Assembly (NCBI GenBank): GCA_965651535.1
Contig: CBFGSX010000038.1
Span: forward strand, 1 to 13,407
Origin: JAQGJA01 sp965651535
Lineage (GTDB): Bacteria; Pseudomonadota; Alphaproteobacteria; Micavibrionales; SZUA-601
Direction: 5' to 3'
Length of the DNA: 13,407 nucleotides
The notes beneath the pieces were generated by a model. It saw only the letters and a program-made list of their open reading frames with translations. It did not search any database and had not been told where the DNA came from. Positions 5,847 to 13,020 of the stretch are shown in pieces (the stretch's first letter is position 1; every line of letters starts with the position of its first letter). The position numbers were made by a program, and so were the translations under genes.

Positions 5847-6844
5847 AACGCGTTCTCTCGGGTATCCAGCCGACGGGGGTTGGCCTGACCTTGGGCAATT
5901 ATATCGGTGCGCTCAAGCCGTGGGTGGACAGCCAGTATGACGGCGAGAATTTCTATTGCATCGTCGATCATCACGCCATCACCGTGCCGCAGGATCCCAA
6001 GATGCTGACGGTGGCAACGTGGGAATTGGCGGCGTCCTATATCGCCGCCGGGATCGACATCAAAAAGAACGTGATCTTTGTGCAATCCCATGTGCCCGCG
6101 CATACCGAATTGGGCTGGATGCTGACTTGCATGACGCCGATGGGCTGGCTCAACCGCATGACGCAATTCAAGGACAAGGCCGGAAAAAACAAGGACTCGG
6201 TCATGGCGGGGCTTTACGCCTATCCGACGCTGATGGCCGCCGACATATTATTGTATCACGCCACCCATGTGCCGGTGGGCGACGACCAGAAGCAGCATGT
6301 CGAGTTGACGCGCGACATCGCCATGGCCTTCAACCGCCAGTTCGGCGAGGTGTTCACCATCCCCGAGCCGGTTATCCCGAAAACGGGCGCGCGCATCAAA
6401 TCCTTGCGCGACGGCACCAAGAAAATGAGCAAGTCGGATGCCTCCGATATGTCGCGGATCAATCTGAACGACAGCGCCGAGGTGATCGCCGACAAGATCA
6501 AACGCGCCAAGACGGATACGGGCGTGATGCCCGAAAGCGCGGCGGGTTTCGAGGACCGCCCCGAGGTCGAGAATTTGGTGACCATCTATTCGGTGCTGTC
6601 GGGCAAGCCCGTCCAGGCGGTTTTGGATGAATTTTCGGGATCGCAATTTGCGCCTTTCAAGAACGCGCTGGCCGATCGGGTGGTCGAGAAGATCGTCCCC
6701 ATCGGGGCGCAGATGGGCCGCCTGCTGGCCGATAAAGGGGAATTGACCCGGATTCTGGCTGCCGGGCGGGATAAAGCCGCCGAAACGGCGGATAAAACCC
6801 TGAAACGGGCCAAAAATGCCATGGGCTTTGTGGAAATTCCTTAA
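5843..6844 (+). CDS. trpS: Tryptophanyl-tRNA synthetase
   Basis: This class I aminoacyl-tRNA synthetase charges tRNA-Trp in the cytoplasm. At 333 residues it has the usual bacterial TrpRS length. Visible signatures are SGIQPTG and TLGNYIGAL (the HIGH-type motif, residues 16-22), the TrpRS stretch YAYPTLMAADILLY with VPVGDDQKQHVELTRDIA, and KKMSKSDAS (KMSKS at 194-198). The ATG is embedded in the murJ stop, and AAAGGACGGGA lies just upstream as ribosome binding site. Because charged tRNA-Trp is one of the signals that the leader peptide at 2805-2861 would read, its product feeds the same sensor. This is a functional link only, as the DAHP synthase terminator lies in between. Confidence 0.97.
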   Translation: MKRVLSGIQPTGVGLTLGNYIGALKPWVDSQYDGENFYCIVDHHAITVPQDPKMLTVATWELAASYIAAGIDIKKNVIFVQSHVPAHTELGWMLTCMTPMGWLNRMTQFKDKAGKNKDSVMAGLYAYPTLMAADILLYHATHVPVGDDQKQHVELTRDIAMAFNRQFGEVFTIPEPVIPKTGARIKSLRDGTKKMSKSDASDMSRINLNDSAEVIADKIKRAKTDTGVMPESAAGFEDRPEVENLVTIYSVLSGKPVQAVLDEFSGSQFAPFKNALADRVVEKIVPIGAQMGRLLADKGELTRILAAGRDKAAETADKTLKRAKNAMGFVEIP

Positions 6845-6867
6845 GACCTGTAGTATAAGAATCATGC

Positions 6868-6900
6868 GCCCCGACCAAAGCGGAGGGGCCTCGTTTGTTT
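6868..6900 (+). terminator. Possible intrinsic terminator after trpS
   Basis: A GCCCC (6868-6872) and GGGGC (6885-6889) stem encloses a 12-nt loop and is followed by CTCGTTTGTTT. An alternative register pairs CCG (6871-6873) with CGG (6881-6883) inside it. The T-rich tail is interrupted, so strength is uncertain. It would separate murJ-trpS from the exported-protein gene. Confidence 0.45.
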
Positions 6901-6933
6901 CAAGGGAGATCCCTCGGCTTCGCTCGGGAATTC
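6901..6933. repeat. Palindromic element, family A, single arm (E4)
   Basis: This 33-nt segment contains GGGAGATCCCTCGG (6904-6917) and CGCTCGGGAATTC (6921-6933). It matches the reverse complement of 8616-8648 inside tsaB at 30 of 33 positions by eye. It lies 4 bp upstream of the AGGGGAG ribosome binding site of the exported-protein gene, so it is in that gene's 5' untranslated region. Confidence 0.8.
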
Positions 6934-6947
6934 TGATAGGGGAGACT

Positions 6948-7679
6948 ATGTTGCGCTTTGTTGCCTTTATTCTTTTTGCTCTGATGGCCGCGCCTGCCTC
7001 GGCCCATTATTATGCGTGGTCGGATGCCGATTTCCGTTTCACCCTGTCCTTTCCCGATAAATGGAAGGATCAGGGCGGCCTGCCGGCGGATGGCCGCATC
7101 AAGGTGCTGGCCCCGGGAAATGACGGCGCGACCTGCACGGTTTTTGCCAAAAGCGACAAGCGCTACACGATTTACCCGCGCGACTATATGGTCGAGGTCG
7201 TGGCGCAGGAGATTCAATGGGATTACTGGGAACAGGCTATCGCCAATTACGACGAGCTGACCTTTTACTACGACAATTACGGCGCGTTGGGCGCGGGCGA
7301 TGCGCGCTATGTGCTGGTGGATTATATCGACCGCACGAATGATCCGATCCGCAAGCGCGCGCTGGTCTTTGCGACGATCTATGCCGATTTGCACATGATG
7401 GTGCATTGCTCGGCGCCGATTGAGAATTTCGCCGCGCGCTGGAGCGATTTCGGCCAGATCGTCGAATCCGTGAAATTCGAACCGCGCTACGCCGAGACCT
7501 ATCGCGGCCATTACCGCGATTTCCTCGAGAAAAAAGAGCGCGGCTTCCATTGGCACGAGCCGATCGTCTCTTTCCTGATGCCGCGCAAGGCGGCCTCTGC
7601 CATCGTCAACTGCCCGCAATCCGAAGACTTCCAGTCATGTTTATACAAACCGAAACCACCCCAAATCCGAACTCGCTGA
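6948..7679 (+). CDS. Exported protein of unknown function (PsbP/DcrB-like fold suspected)
   Basis: I do not recognise this family. The start chosen is ATG 6948 because AGGGGAG (6938-6944) precedes it and it yields a clean signal peptide, MLRFVAFILFALMAAPASA, with cleavage before HYYAW. The ORF is open further upstream, but that part runs through the terminator and repeat. The mature part of about 224 residues is mixed alpha/beta with FRFTLSFPDKWKD near its start, a phrase reminiscent of the PsbP/DcrB/Mog1 fold (inference only). It is rich in Tyr and Trp and has four Cys (in TCTVF, VHCSA, VNCPQ, QSCLY) that could form disulfides in the periplasm. Its last 43 bases overlap the start of the Nfu gene in another frame, so the two are likely co-expressed. 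Confidence 0.8.
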   Translation: MLRFVAFILFALMAAPASAHYYAWSDADFRFTLSFPDKWKDQGGLPADGRIKVLAPGNDGATCTVFAKSDKRYTIYPRDYMVEVVAQEIQWDYWEQAIANYDELTFYYDNYGALGAGDARYVLVDYIDRTNDPIRKRALVFATIYADLHMMVHCSAPIENFAARWSDFGQIVESVKFEPRYAETYRGHYRDFLEKKERGFHWHEPIVSFLMPRKAASAIVNCPQSEDFQSCLYKPKPPQIRTR

Positions 7680-8197
7680 AATTCCTTCCCGGTGAATTGG
7701 TGCTGCCGGGCGGTACGGCGGAATTCCGCAGCGCCGCCGAGGCGGCGCGCTCGCCGCTGGCCAAGCGCCTGTTCCGCCTGACGGGGATCGAGGGCGTGTT
7801 TTTCGGCCATGATTTCATCTCCGTGACCAAGGCCGAAGCCAAGGACTGGGCGGTGTTGAAGCCGCTTATTCTGGGTCTTGTGATGGATCATTTCTCGCAG
7901 GCCGACCCGAAGCTTTTTGACGACGAACAGCCGGGCCTCGACGAAACGCAGGCCGATCTGAGCGATCCGGTCGTCAAAAAAATCGTCGAGTTGCTCGACA
8001 AGCGCATCCGCCCCGCCGTGGCCATGGATGGCGGCGATATTCGCTTTGCGGGGTTTGCCGACGGCGTGGTGCTGGTGCAGATGCGCGGCGCGTGCGCCGG
8101 CTGCCCCAGCTCGACCATGACGCTCAAGGCCGGGATTGAAAACATGCTGCGCCATTACGTGCCCGAAGTTCTCGAAGTCCGCGCCGTCAACGGCTGA
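7637..8197 (+). CDS. NifU/Nfu family Fe-S cluster carrier protein
   Basis: It carries and hands over [4Fe-4S] clusters to client enzymes in the cytoplasm. The N-terminal Nfu_N domain begins MFIQTETTPNPNSLKFLPG and runs to about residue 90, as in mitochondrial NFU1 and its alphaproteobacterial relatives. The C-terminal NifU-like domain (about 108-186) has RPAVAMDGGDIRF and the cluster-binding GACAGCPSSTMTLKAGIE with Cys153 and Cys156. At 186 residues it is full length. The start at 7637 is fixed by the Nfu_N opening; the ribosome binding site is weak (GAAG, 7623-7626) and the gene overlaps the preceding ORF by 43 bp, suggesting coupling. The E. coli NfuA N-terminal domain is different, so I give no symbol. 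Confidence 0.94.
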   Translation: MFIQTETTPNPNSLKFLPGELVLPGGTAEFRSAAEAARSPLAKRLFRLTGIEGVFFGHDFISVTKAEAKDWAVLKPLILGLVMDHFSQADPKLFDDEQPGLDETQADLSDPVVKKIVELLDKRIRPAVAMDGGDIRFAGFADGVVLVQMRGACAGCPSSTMTLKAGIENMLRHYVPEVLEVRAVNG

Positions 8198-8205
8198 TCC
8201 TTGTT

Positions 8206-8270
8206 TTCGTCACCCTCCGGCTTGTCCGGAGGGTCTTTAAGATGCTCCGAACAAGTCGGAGCATGACGAA
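8206..8270. repeat. Double-hairpin palindromic element, family C (E5)
   Basis: Outer arms TTCGTCA (8206-8212) and TGACGAA (8264-8270) enclose two 9-bp hairpins. The first is ACCCTCCGG (8212-8220) with CCGGAGGGT (8226-8234) and loop CTTGT. The second is ATGCTCCGA (8242-8250) with TCGGAGCAT (8256-8264) and loop ACAAG. The two loops are exact complements, so the whole unit is itself an imperfect palindrome. It sits between the Nfu gene and tsaB and may terminate or stabilise the upstream transcript. The tsaB upstream region AAGGAAAG begins within its last bases. Confidence 0.85.
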
Positions 8271-8286
8271 GGAAAGAAAATAAGTA

Positions 8287-8976
8287 ATGCCAACTATTCT
8301 TCTCATCGACACCGCTTTTGAAACCTGCCGCGTCGGATTGGCGCGGGACGGGAAAATCCTCGCGCGTCGGGAAACGCAAAGCGGCGGCGCGCATGACCGC
8401 GTGCTGGCGGGGATGGCGGCGGAACTTTTTGCCGAACAAAACATCGACGTAAAAAAACTCGACACAATCATGGTCACGACGGGGCCGGGGCGCTTTACAG
8501 GATTGCGCGTCGGCATTGCCTTTGCGCGCGGGCTTTCGCTCGTGCATGAAATTCCGCTGATCGGTGTGAACACGATGGACGCTATCGCATGGGACTTGAA
8601 ACAGCTACAAAAATTGAATTCCCGAGCGCAGTCGAGGGATCTCCCTTTAAAGAATCGAGACCCCTCCGCTTCGGTCGGGGATACGGATGTGGGTTTGGCG
8701 ATCCTTGTCGGCGTCAAGCGCGGCCAAAGTTTCGTGCGCTATGTTGGTGAAGACGATATCCGCGTCGTCGAAGACGCCGATCTGGCCGCCGAACTTTCCG
8801 CGTGCGCGCCGCTTGTCGTCGCGGGCGTGCTGTCGGATGCGGCGCAAAACCTGTTTCCTCTGGACGGGGTCGCATGGGAAAAATCGGCCTTGGAACCGTC
8901 TTTGGAGGCGGTTTTGGCCTCTGCCGCCGCCGAAAGCGGCGAAAATCCTGTTGTCCGACCCTATTACGCCGCGTAA
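8287..8976 (+). CDS. tsaB: tRNA t6A biosynthesis protein TsaB, with in-frame palindromic insertion
   Basis: TsaB is the inactive ASKHA-fold partner of TsaD in the complex that makes threonylcarbamoyladenosine at A37 of ANN-decoding tRNAs. Family signs are LLIDTAFETCRVGLA, GGAHDRVL, the TsaB signature TTGPGRFTGLRVGIAFARGL (about residues 64-83) and the strand VGVKRGQSFV, where homologues read like IDARRGEVY. Residues about 110-132 (LNSRAQSRDLPLKNR through GD) are not TsaB-like: they are encoded by the palindromic element at 8616-8682 and fall in a loop between a conserved helix and strand. Length is 229 residues. The start at 8287 is preceded by AAGGAAAG at long spacing, so initiation may be weak. 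The common neighbour rimI is absent downstream. Confidence 0.9.
   Translation: MPTILLIDTAFETCRVGLARDGKILARRETQSGGAHDRVLAGMAAELFAEQNIDVKKLDTIMVTTGPGRFTGLRVGIAFARGLSLVHEIPLIGVNTMDAIAWDLKQLQKLNSRAQSRDLPLKNRDPSASVGDTDVGLAILVGVKRGQSFVRYVGEDDIRVVEDADLAAELSACAPLVVAGVLSDAAQNLFPLDGVAWEKSALEPSLEAVLASAAAESGENPVVRPYYAA
8616..8682. repeat. Palindromic element, family A, two-arm form inside tsaB (E6)
   Basis: The left arm (8616-8648, GAATTCCCGAGCG through CTCCCTTT) is the reverse complement of the arm at 6901-6933 with three differences in 33. The right arm (8657-8682, GAGACCCCTCCGC through GGGGAT) matches 6907-6932 in direct orientation at about 22 of 26 positions. The element is therefore the same arm twice, in opposite directions, around a short spacer, as in the copy at 1258-1328. 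It keeps the tsaB frame open. Confidence 0.85.
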
Positions 8977-9031
8977 GATAGTCTTAAATTCTGGCCGCTA
9001 GGCTTTGCGCCATCCATAACGGGGAAGCACC

Positions 9032-10228
9032 ATGACGGAATATGACGACAATGCCGATCTCAACGCCGCAGAGGAGGATTATATGCCTGCGCCGCAACCT
9101 GCGAAAAAACGCCAGGGGCTGTTGATCGGGATTCTCGCGTTGCTGGTTTTGGGCGGGGGCGGATTCTTCGCCTGGACGCTCTTCATGCCGTCGAACGATT
9201 TCGCCTATACCCCGCCGCCCGCGCCTCTGGCTCCCGCGCCGGATATGCCGACAGAGGGTATGGCCGAGGCTCCTGTTGCTGACCTGTCCGCCGAAGCCTT
9301 GGCACAGGTAGAAATGCCCGCCCCCGAAGAAGTGACGGTGGAAATGCCAGCGCCCGAAGCGCTCGCCGCCACGGTCGATGCCGTGAACGACGTGCTGGCC
9401 CAAACGGAACCCGAGACGGAAGCGGAACCCGTGATCGTCCCGCCGCCTGTGCAGCAGCTCCAGCCCATCGAGCCGAAAAATGAGCAGGAGGTTGCGCCGA
9501 CCGCCGCCGAAGCGGTAAAGGATATCCTCGGCACGGATGCCCAGATGACGCCCGCGCAACAGGATGCGCAGATTCAAAATATCGCCGAACAGGTCGAGGT
9601 CACGCCGCGCGCCAAACAGGTGATCGTCGTCAAAAAAGCCTATAGCGCGCAATCGGGCCCGGCGGTAAACGCCGCTGGAGGCCGCGTGTTGGCGGCAGGC
9701 AATTACAACGATGCCGTGGAAATCTATGACAGTCAGCTGGCACGCAACCCGTCCGATCCGATTGCGCTGACGGGCAAGGCGCTGGCTCTGCAAAAAGCCG
9801 GGCGCGAGGCCGAGGCGCTGGATTTGTATCAACGCCTGCTGGATCTGAATCCGCGTGATCTCGAGGTGTTGACGAATTATCTGGGATTGCTGCAAAAGCA
9901 AAAGCCCGAGGAGGCCCTGACACGGCTTGAGGCGCTGGAGGGGCAATATCCCGAAAGCGCGCTGGTCGCCGGACAGATCGCCATGGCCTCGGCGACCTTG
10001 ATGGATACGCCGCGCGCGTTAAAATCCTTCCAGAAGGCCATCGCGCTTGATCCGTCCAACCCCGTCTATCCCTATAACATGGCCGTGCTGTATGACCGTC
10101 TCGGCACGGTAGATCGCGCGCGCGACGCCTATTTGCGCACGCTGCGCGTGGTGCGCGACAATCCGGAGAGGGAGAAATCCGTTCCCGTCGAGACGATCCG
10201 CCGCCGTCTCCAAAGTCTGTCATCGTGA
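9032..10228 (+). CDS. Membrane-anchored TPR protein of a type IV pilus locus (MshN-like)
   Basis: The 398 residues comprise a short acidic cytoplasmic N-terminus, one membrane segment (about 29-51, GLLIGILALLVLGGGGFFAW), a long Pro/Ala/Glu-rich linker (about 55-200) with a repeated VEMPAPE, and a C-terminal TPR domain (about 212-375). Clear TPR helices are GRVLAAGNYNDAVEIYDSQL, ALALQKAGREAEALDLYQRL, PRALKSFQKAIALDPSNP and NMAVLYDRLGTVDRARDAY. This layout, and the position before pilus ATPases and a secretin, recall MshN of the MSHA pilus, a periplasmic-facing assembly protein; the sequence itself does not prove homology. GGGGAAG (9021-9027) is the ribosome binding site. The stop overlaps the next gene's GTG start as GTGA. 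Confidence 0.78.
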   Translation: MTEYDDNADLNAAEEDYMPAPQPAKKRQGLLIGILALLVLGGGGFFAWTLFMPSNDFAYTPPPAPLAPAPDMPTEGMAEAPVADLSAEALAQVEMPAPEEVTVEMPAPEALAATVDAVNDVLAQTEPETEAEPVIVPPPVQQLQPIEPKNEQEVAPTAAEAVKDILGTDAQMTPAQQDAQIQNIAEQVEVTPRAKQVIVVKKAYSAQSGPAVNAAGGRVLAAGNYNDAVEIYDSQLARNPSDPIALTGKALALQKAGREAEALDLYQRLLDLNPRDLEVLTNYLGLLQKQKPEEALTRLEALEGQYPESALVAGQIAMASATLMDTPRALKSFQKAIALDPSNPVYPYNMAVLYDRLGTVDRARDAYLRTLRVVRDNPEREKSVPVETIRRRLQSLSS

Positions 10229-10554
10229 TCTTGGCGGATATTCCGGCACCTGCTTATTGGTTTTTCGCTACTCTTCTCGGTTTATCGCTGGGCAGCTTTC
10301 TGACCTGCGCCGTGTATCGCCTGCCGCGAGGGATATCCCTGTGGCGGCGCAATGCGGGGCAAGGGGCCTATCGTTCGCATTGCCCGAATTGTATGGCAAT
10401 CTTGGGTGTGCGTGACCTGATCCCGGTTTTTTCATGGCTGCTGGGGCGCGGGAGCTGCCGCCATTGCCACCAGAAAATCGGCGTCCATTACCTGTTTATC
10501 GAAATTCTGGGGTTGGCATTGGTGCTGGCGGGAGCTTATTGGCTGCGCTCTTAA
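10225..10554 (+). CDS. Stand-alone N-terminal (DiS_P_DiS) domain of prepilin peptidase
   Basis: This 109-residue membrane protein matches only the first domain of PilD/GspO-type prepilin peptidases. It has a membrane segment with LGSFLTCAVYRLP (equivalent to GSFLNVVIYRLP), then two zinc-type Cys pairs, CPNC (53-56) and CRHC (78-81), joined by LIPVFSWLLGRGS, then HYLFIEILGLAL leading into a second membrane segment. The aspartyl protease domain with its two catalytic Asp residues is missing: the frame stops after residue 109 and only 62 bp separate it from pilT, so it cannot cleave prepilins itself. It may provide the methylation or zinc-domain half to a peptidase encoded elsewhere, or be a remnant. 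It starts with GTG 10225, overlapping the TPR gene stop and implying coupling. Confidence 0.85.
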   Translation: MILADIPAPAYWFFATLLGLSLGSFLTCAVYRLPRGISLWRRNAGQGAYRSHCPNCMAILGVRDLIPVFSWLLGRGSCRHCHQKIGVHYLFIEILGLALVLAGAYWLRS

Positions 10555-10616
10555 CGCTTTTCTAAAGCCGTGCGGCCTAGGATGGGACGGTTTCCTTTTC
10601 CGAACCGGAGCGTCTT

Positions 10617-11831
10617 ATGGATATTACCCAGCTTCTGGCCACGACCAAACAGAACAACGCCTCGGATTTGCACTTGTCGCCGGGCAATCCGCCGATCAAC
10701 CGCGTCCATGGCGAGCTGGTGCGTCTGGGCAGCGATAACCTGACGGCCGACCAGATCCGCACCATGCTCTATTCGGTGATGACCGAGCACCAGCGTGCCG
10801 CCTTTGAAGAAAATATGGAGATCGATTTTGCGATCAGCTTCACCGAAGAAGCCCGTTTTCGTGTCAACGCCTTTACGACGCGCAATGGCGTGGCAGCGGT
10901 GTTCCGTGCCATCCCGTCCCAGACGCCGACGCTGGAATCTCTGCAGCCGCCTCCCGTGATTACCAAGTTGGCCAATCTCGAGCGCGGGATCATTCTGGTG
11001 ACCGGCCCGACCGGTTCGGGTAAGTCGACCACGCTGGCGGCGATCATCAACCACATCAACGAGAATTCCAAGAAACATATCATCACCATCGAGGATCCGG
11101 TTGAGTTTTATCACACGTCGAAATCCTCGCTGGTCAATCACCGCGAGCTGGGTTCGGATACGCAATCCTTTTCCCGCGCGCTAAAATCCGCCCTGCGCGA
11201 AGACCCCGATGTTATTCTGGTTGGTGAGATGCGCGACCATGAAACCATTTCGCTGGCGCTGACGGCGGCCGAGACGGGCCACCTTGTGTTCGGCACGATT
11301 CACTCGAACTCGGCGGCCAAGACCATCGACCGTATCATCGACGTGTTCCCCTCCGACGACAAGGAAATGGTGCGCGCCATGTTGTCGAACTCGCTGCAGG
11401 CGGTGATCACGCAAACCTTGTTGAAGCGTGCCGATGGCAAGGGCCGCGTGGCCGCGCATGAAATTCTGATTGGCACGAACGCCGTGCGCAACCTGATCCG
11501 CGAAAACCAGATCGCGCAGATTTACTCGATGATCCAGGTCGGGGTGCGTGCGGGGATGCAGACGATGGACGATGCCGTCAAGGCGCTGCGCGACAAGGGA
11601 ATCATTACGCCCGAAGAGGCGAACCGCGTGCTGGTGCGGGCGTCGGAATCCAATCTGACCGAAGAGGATATGGCCAAGATCGAGGCCATCAAGGCGCGCG
11701 GCGGTCATACCGAGGAAGCGCGCAAGGGGGTCAATGTCGGAACGGGCGCGGTCGATCCGACCCTGCAAAAAGGCAAGCGCGCGGGCGGCGGGCCGGCGCC
11801 TTCGGGTTCCGACGACAGCTACAGTTTCTAG
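10617..11831 (+). CDS. pilT: Type IV pilus retraction ATPase PilT
   Basis: This hexameric cytoplasmic ATPase depolymerises the type IV pilus and drives twitching. It has the PilT N-terminal domain (ASDLHLSPGNPPINRVHGEL), Walker A GPTGSGKST (130-138), the Asp box TIEDPVEF, Walker B DVILVGEMRD (198-207), the His box HLVFGTIHS (222-230), and the PilT-specific AIRNLIRE motif as AVRNLIRE (289-296). The conserved core ends near residue 350. About 55 further residues form a charged, then Gly/Lys/Ser-rich tail ending SDDSYSF, which standard PilT (about 345 residues) lacks. GGAG (10607-10610) precedes the ATG. It is followed after 9 bp by pilU, so the pair is co-transcribed. Confidence 0.95.
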   Translation: MDITQLLATTKQNNASDLHLSPGNPPINRVHGELVRLGSDNLTADQIRTMLYSVMTEHQRAAFEENMEIDFAISFTEEARFRVNAFTTRNGVAAVFRAIPSQTPTLESLQPPPVITKLANLERGIILVTGPTGSGKSTTLAAIINHINENSKKHIITIEDPVEFYHTSKSSLVNHRELGSDTQSFSRALKSALREDPDVILVGEMRDHETISLALTAAETGHLVFGTIHSNSAAKTIDRIIDVFPSDDKEMVRAMLSNSLQAVITQTLLKRADGKGRVAAHEILIGTNAVRNLIRENQIAQIYSMIQVGVRAGMQTMDDAVKALRDKGIITPEEANRVLVRASESNLTEEDMAKIEAIKARGGHTEEARKGVNVGTGAVDPTLQKGKRAGGGPAPSGSDDSYSF

Positions 11832-11840
11832 GAAGGCACG

Positions 11841-12926
11841 ATGCTCGAAACGGTCAATCAGTTGATGAAGAAAATGGCCGAGGCCGGTGCGTCGGATATG
11901 TATATCACGATAGGTCGGCCGATCGCGATCCGTGTCGAGGACGTGTTCCACGACCTGCCTGATATCCCCAAGGTGACACCGGACTTCGTCAATGGCATGA
12001 TCGACGCGCTGCTCAACGAACGCCAAAAACGCGACTTTCAGAATTACCATGAAATGAATTTGTCCTTCGGCGTGCCGGGTGTGGGGCGTTTTCGCATTAA
12101 CGTGATGCAGCAACGCCAAAGCCCGTCTATGGTGATCCGCGCCATCAAGAGCGAAGTGCCGCGCTTTGAGACGCTGGGCCTGCCGGAATCCTTGCGCAAG
12201 GTCGTGCTGCACAAGCGCGGCATTGTTCTGTTATGCGGTATGACCGGATCGGGAAAATCGACGACGCTGGCGGCGCTGATTGATCACCGCAATGAAACGA
12301 TGCAGGGCCATATTCTTACCATCGAGGATCCGATCGAATATTTGTATGAGCACAAGAAGTCCCTTGTCACCCAGCGCGAGGTCGGAACCGATACTGACAA
12401 CTACCATGTTGCGCTCAAGAATGCTTTCCGCCAGAAGCCGGATGTTATCCTGCTGGGGGAAATACGCGACCGCTTCGTGATGGAACAGGCTCTGACGGCG
12501 GCCGAGACGGGGCATTTGTGCCTTTCAACCATTCATGCCAACAACGCTTATCAGGCCATCGAGCGCATTCTCAATTTCTTCGAGGATGACCAGATGAATC
12601 AGGCGCGGACGAATCTGGCCATGAACCTGCGGGCCATCGTCTCCCAGCGCCTGATCCCCGGCGTCGACGGAAAGATGGTGTTGTCTTATGAGATTTTGGT
12701 CAACGAGGGCTATGTGCGGGAATTAATCACCAAGGGTGAAACCGCCAAGATCCGTGAAGTCATGGCCCAGAACCGGGCGGCGGGAATGAATACGTTCGAC
12801 CAGAATTTGCTTGAGCTTTACAAGGCCGGACGGATTTCGGCCGAGACAGCGGTGCTGGAATCCGACCTTCCGGTAGATATGGAATTAGCGATTAAACGGG
12901 ACAAAGCCGCCCAAGCCTTTTCCTAA
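11841..12926 (+). CDS. pilU: PilT-dependent retraction ATPase PilU
   Basis: PilU is a PilT paralogue that works with PilT to raise retraction force. Features are ASDMYITIGRPIAIRV, Walker A GMTGSGKST, TIEDPIEY followed by the PilU-like HKKSLVTQREVGTDT, Walker B DVILLGEIRD, HLCLSTIHANNAYQAIERI, NLRAIVSQRLIPG and MNTFDQNLLELYKAGRIS. The GMTGSGKST Walker A, the HKKS...QREVGTDT block and the lack of AIRNLIRE separate it from PilT. At 361 residues its length is normal. AGGAAGG (11830-11836) is the ribosome binding site. The adjacent pilT-pilU order matches Pseudomonas and argues for a pilus that is actively retracted. Confidence 0.93.
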   Translation: MLETVNQLMKKMAEAGASDMYITIGRPIAIRVEDVFHDLPDIPKVTPDFVNGMIDALLNERQKRDFQNYHEMNLSFGVPGVGRFRINVMQQRQSPSMVIRAIKSEVPRFETLGLPESLRKVVLHKRGIVLLCGMTGSGKSTTLAALIDHRNETMQGHILTIEDPIEYLYEHKKSLVTQREVGTDTDNYHVALKNAFRQKPDVILLGEIRDRFVMEQALTAAETGHLCLSTIHANNAYQAIERILNFFEDDQMNQARTNLAMNLRAIVSQRLIPGVDGKMVLSYEILVNEGYVRELITKGETAKIREVMAQNRAAGMNTFDQNLLELYKAGRISAETAVLESDLPVDMELAIKRDKAAQAFS

Positions 12927-13020
12927 AGGTCCGTATGGTGTAGGCTCGTTAATCATTCGGCAAAGTTTCTTCGCTTTGATATAGAAAAACATAAGTCACT
13001 CTCTTGGGGGGAGTTCGTCC

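Noticed and set aside
6828..6859. Promoter with TTGTGG and TATAAG at the end of trpS
   Set aside because: The spacing is about 20 bp and the -35 match is poor, so support is too weak to annotate.
8984..9946. Minus-strand ORF of 320 codons opposite the TPR protein
   Set aside because: It is the shadow of the Pro/Ala-rich linker and TPR region; low-complexity Arg/Gly/His content and no family resemblance.
11181..12212. Minus-strand ORF of 343 codons across the pilT-pilU junction
   Set aside because: It is antisense to the two strongest matches in the window and its composition is that of a shadow frame.
12951..12985. Promoter between pilU and the secretin gene
   Set aside because: TATAGA is present but no acceptable -35 lies at the right distance; read-through from pilU is as likely.
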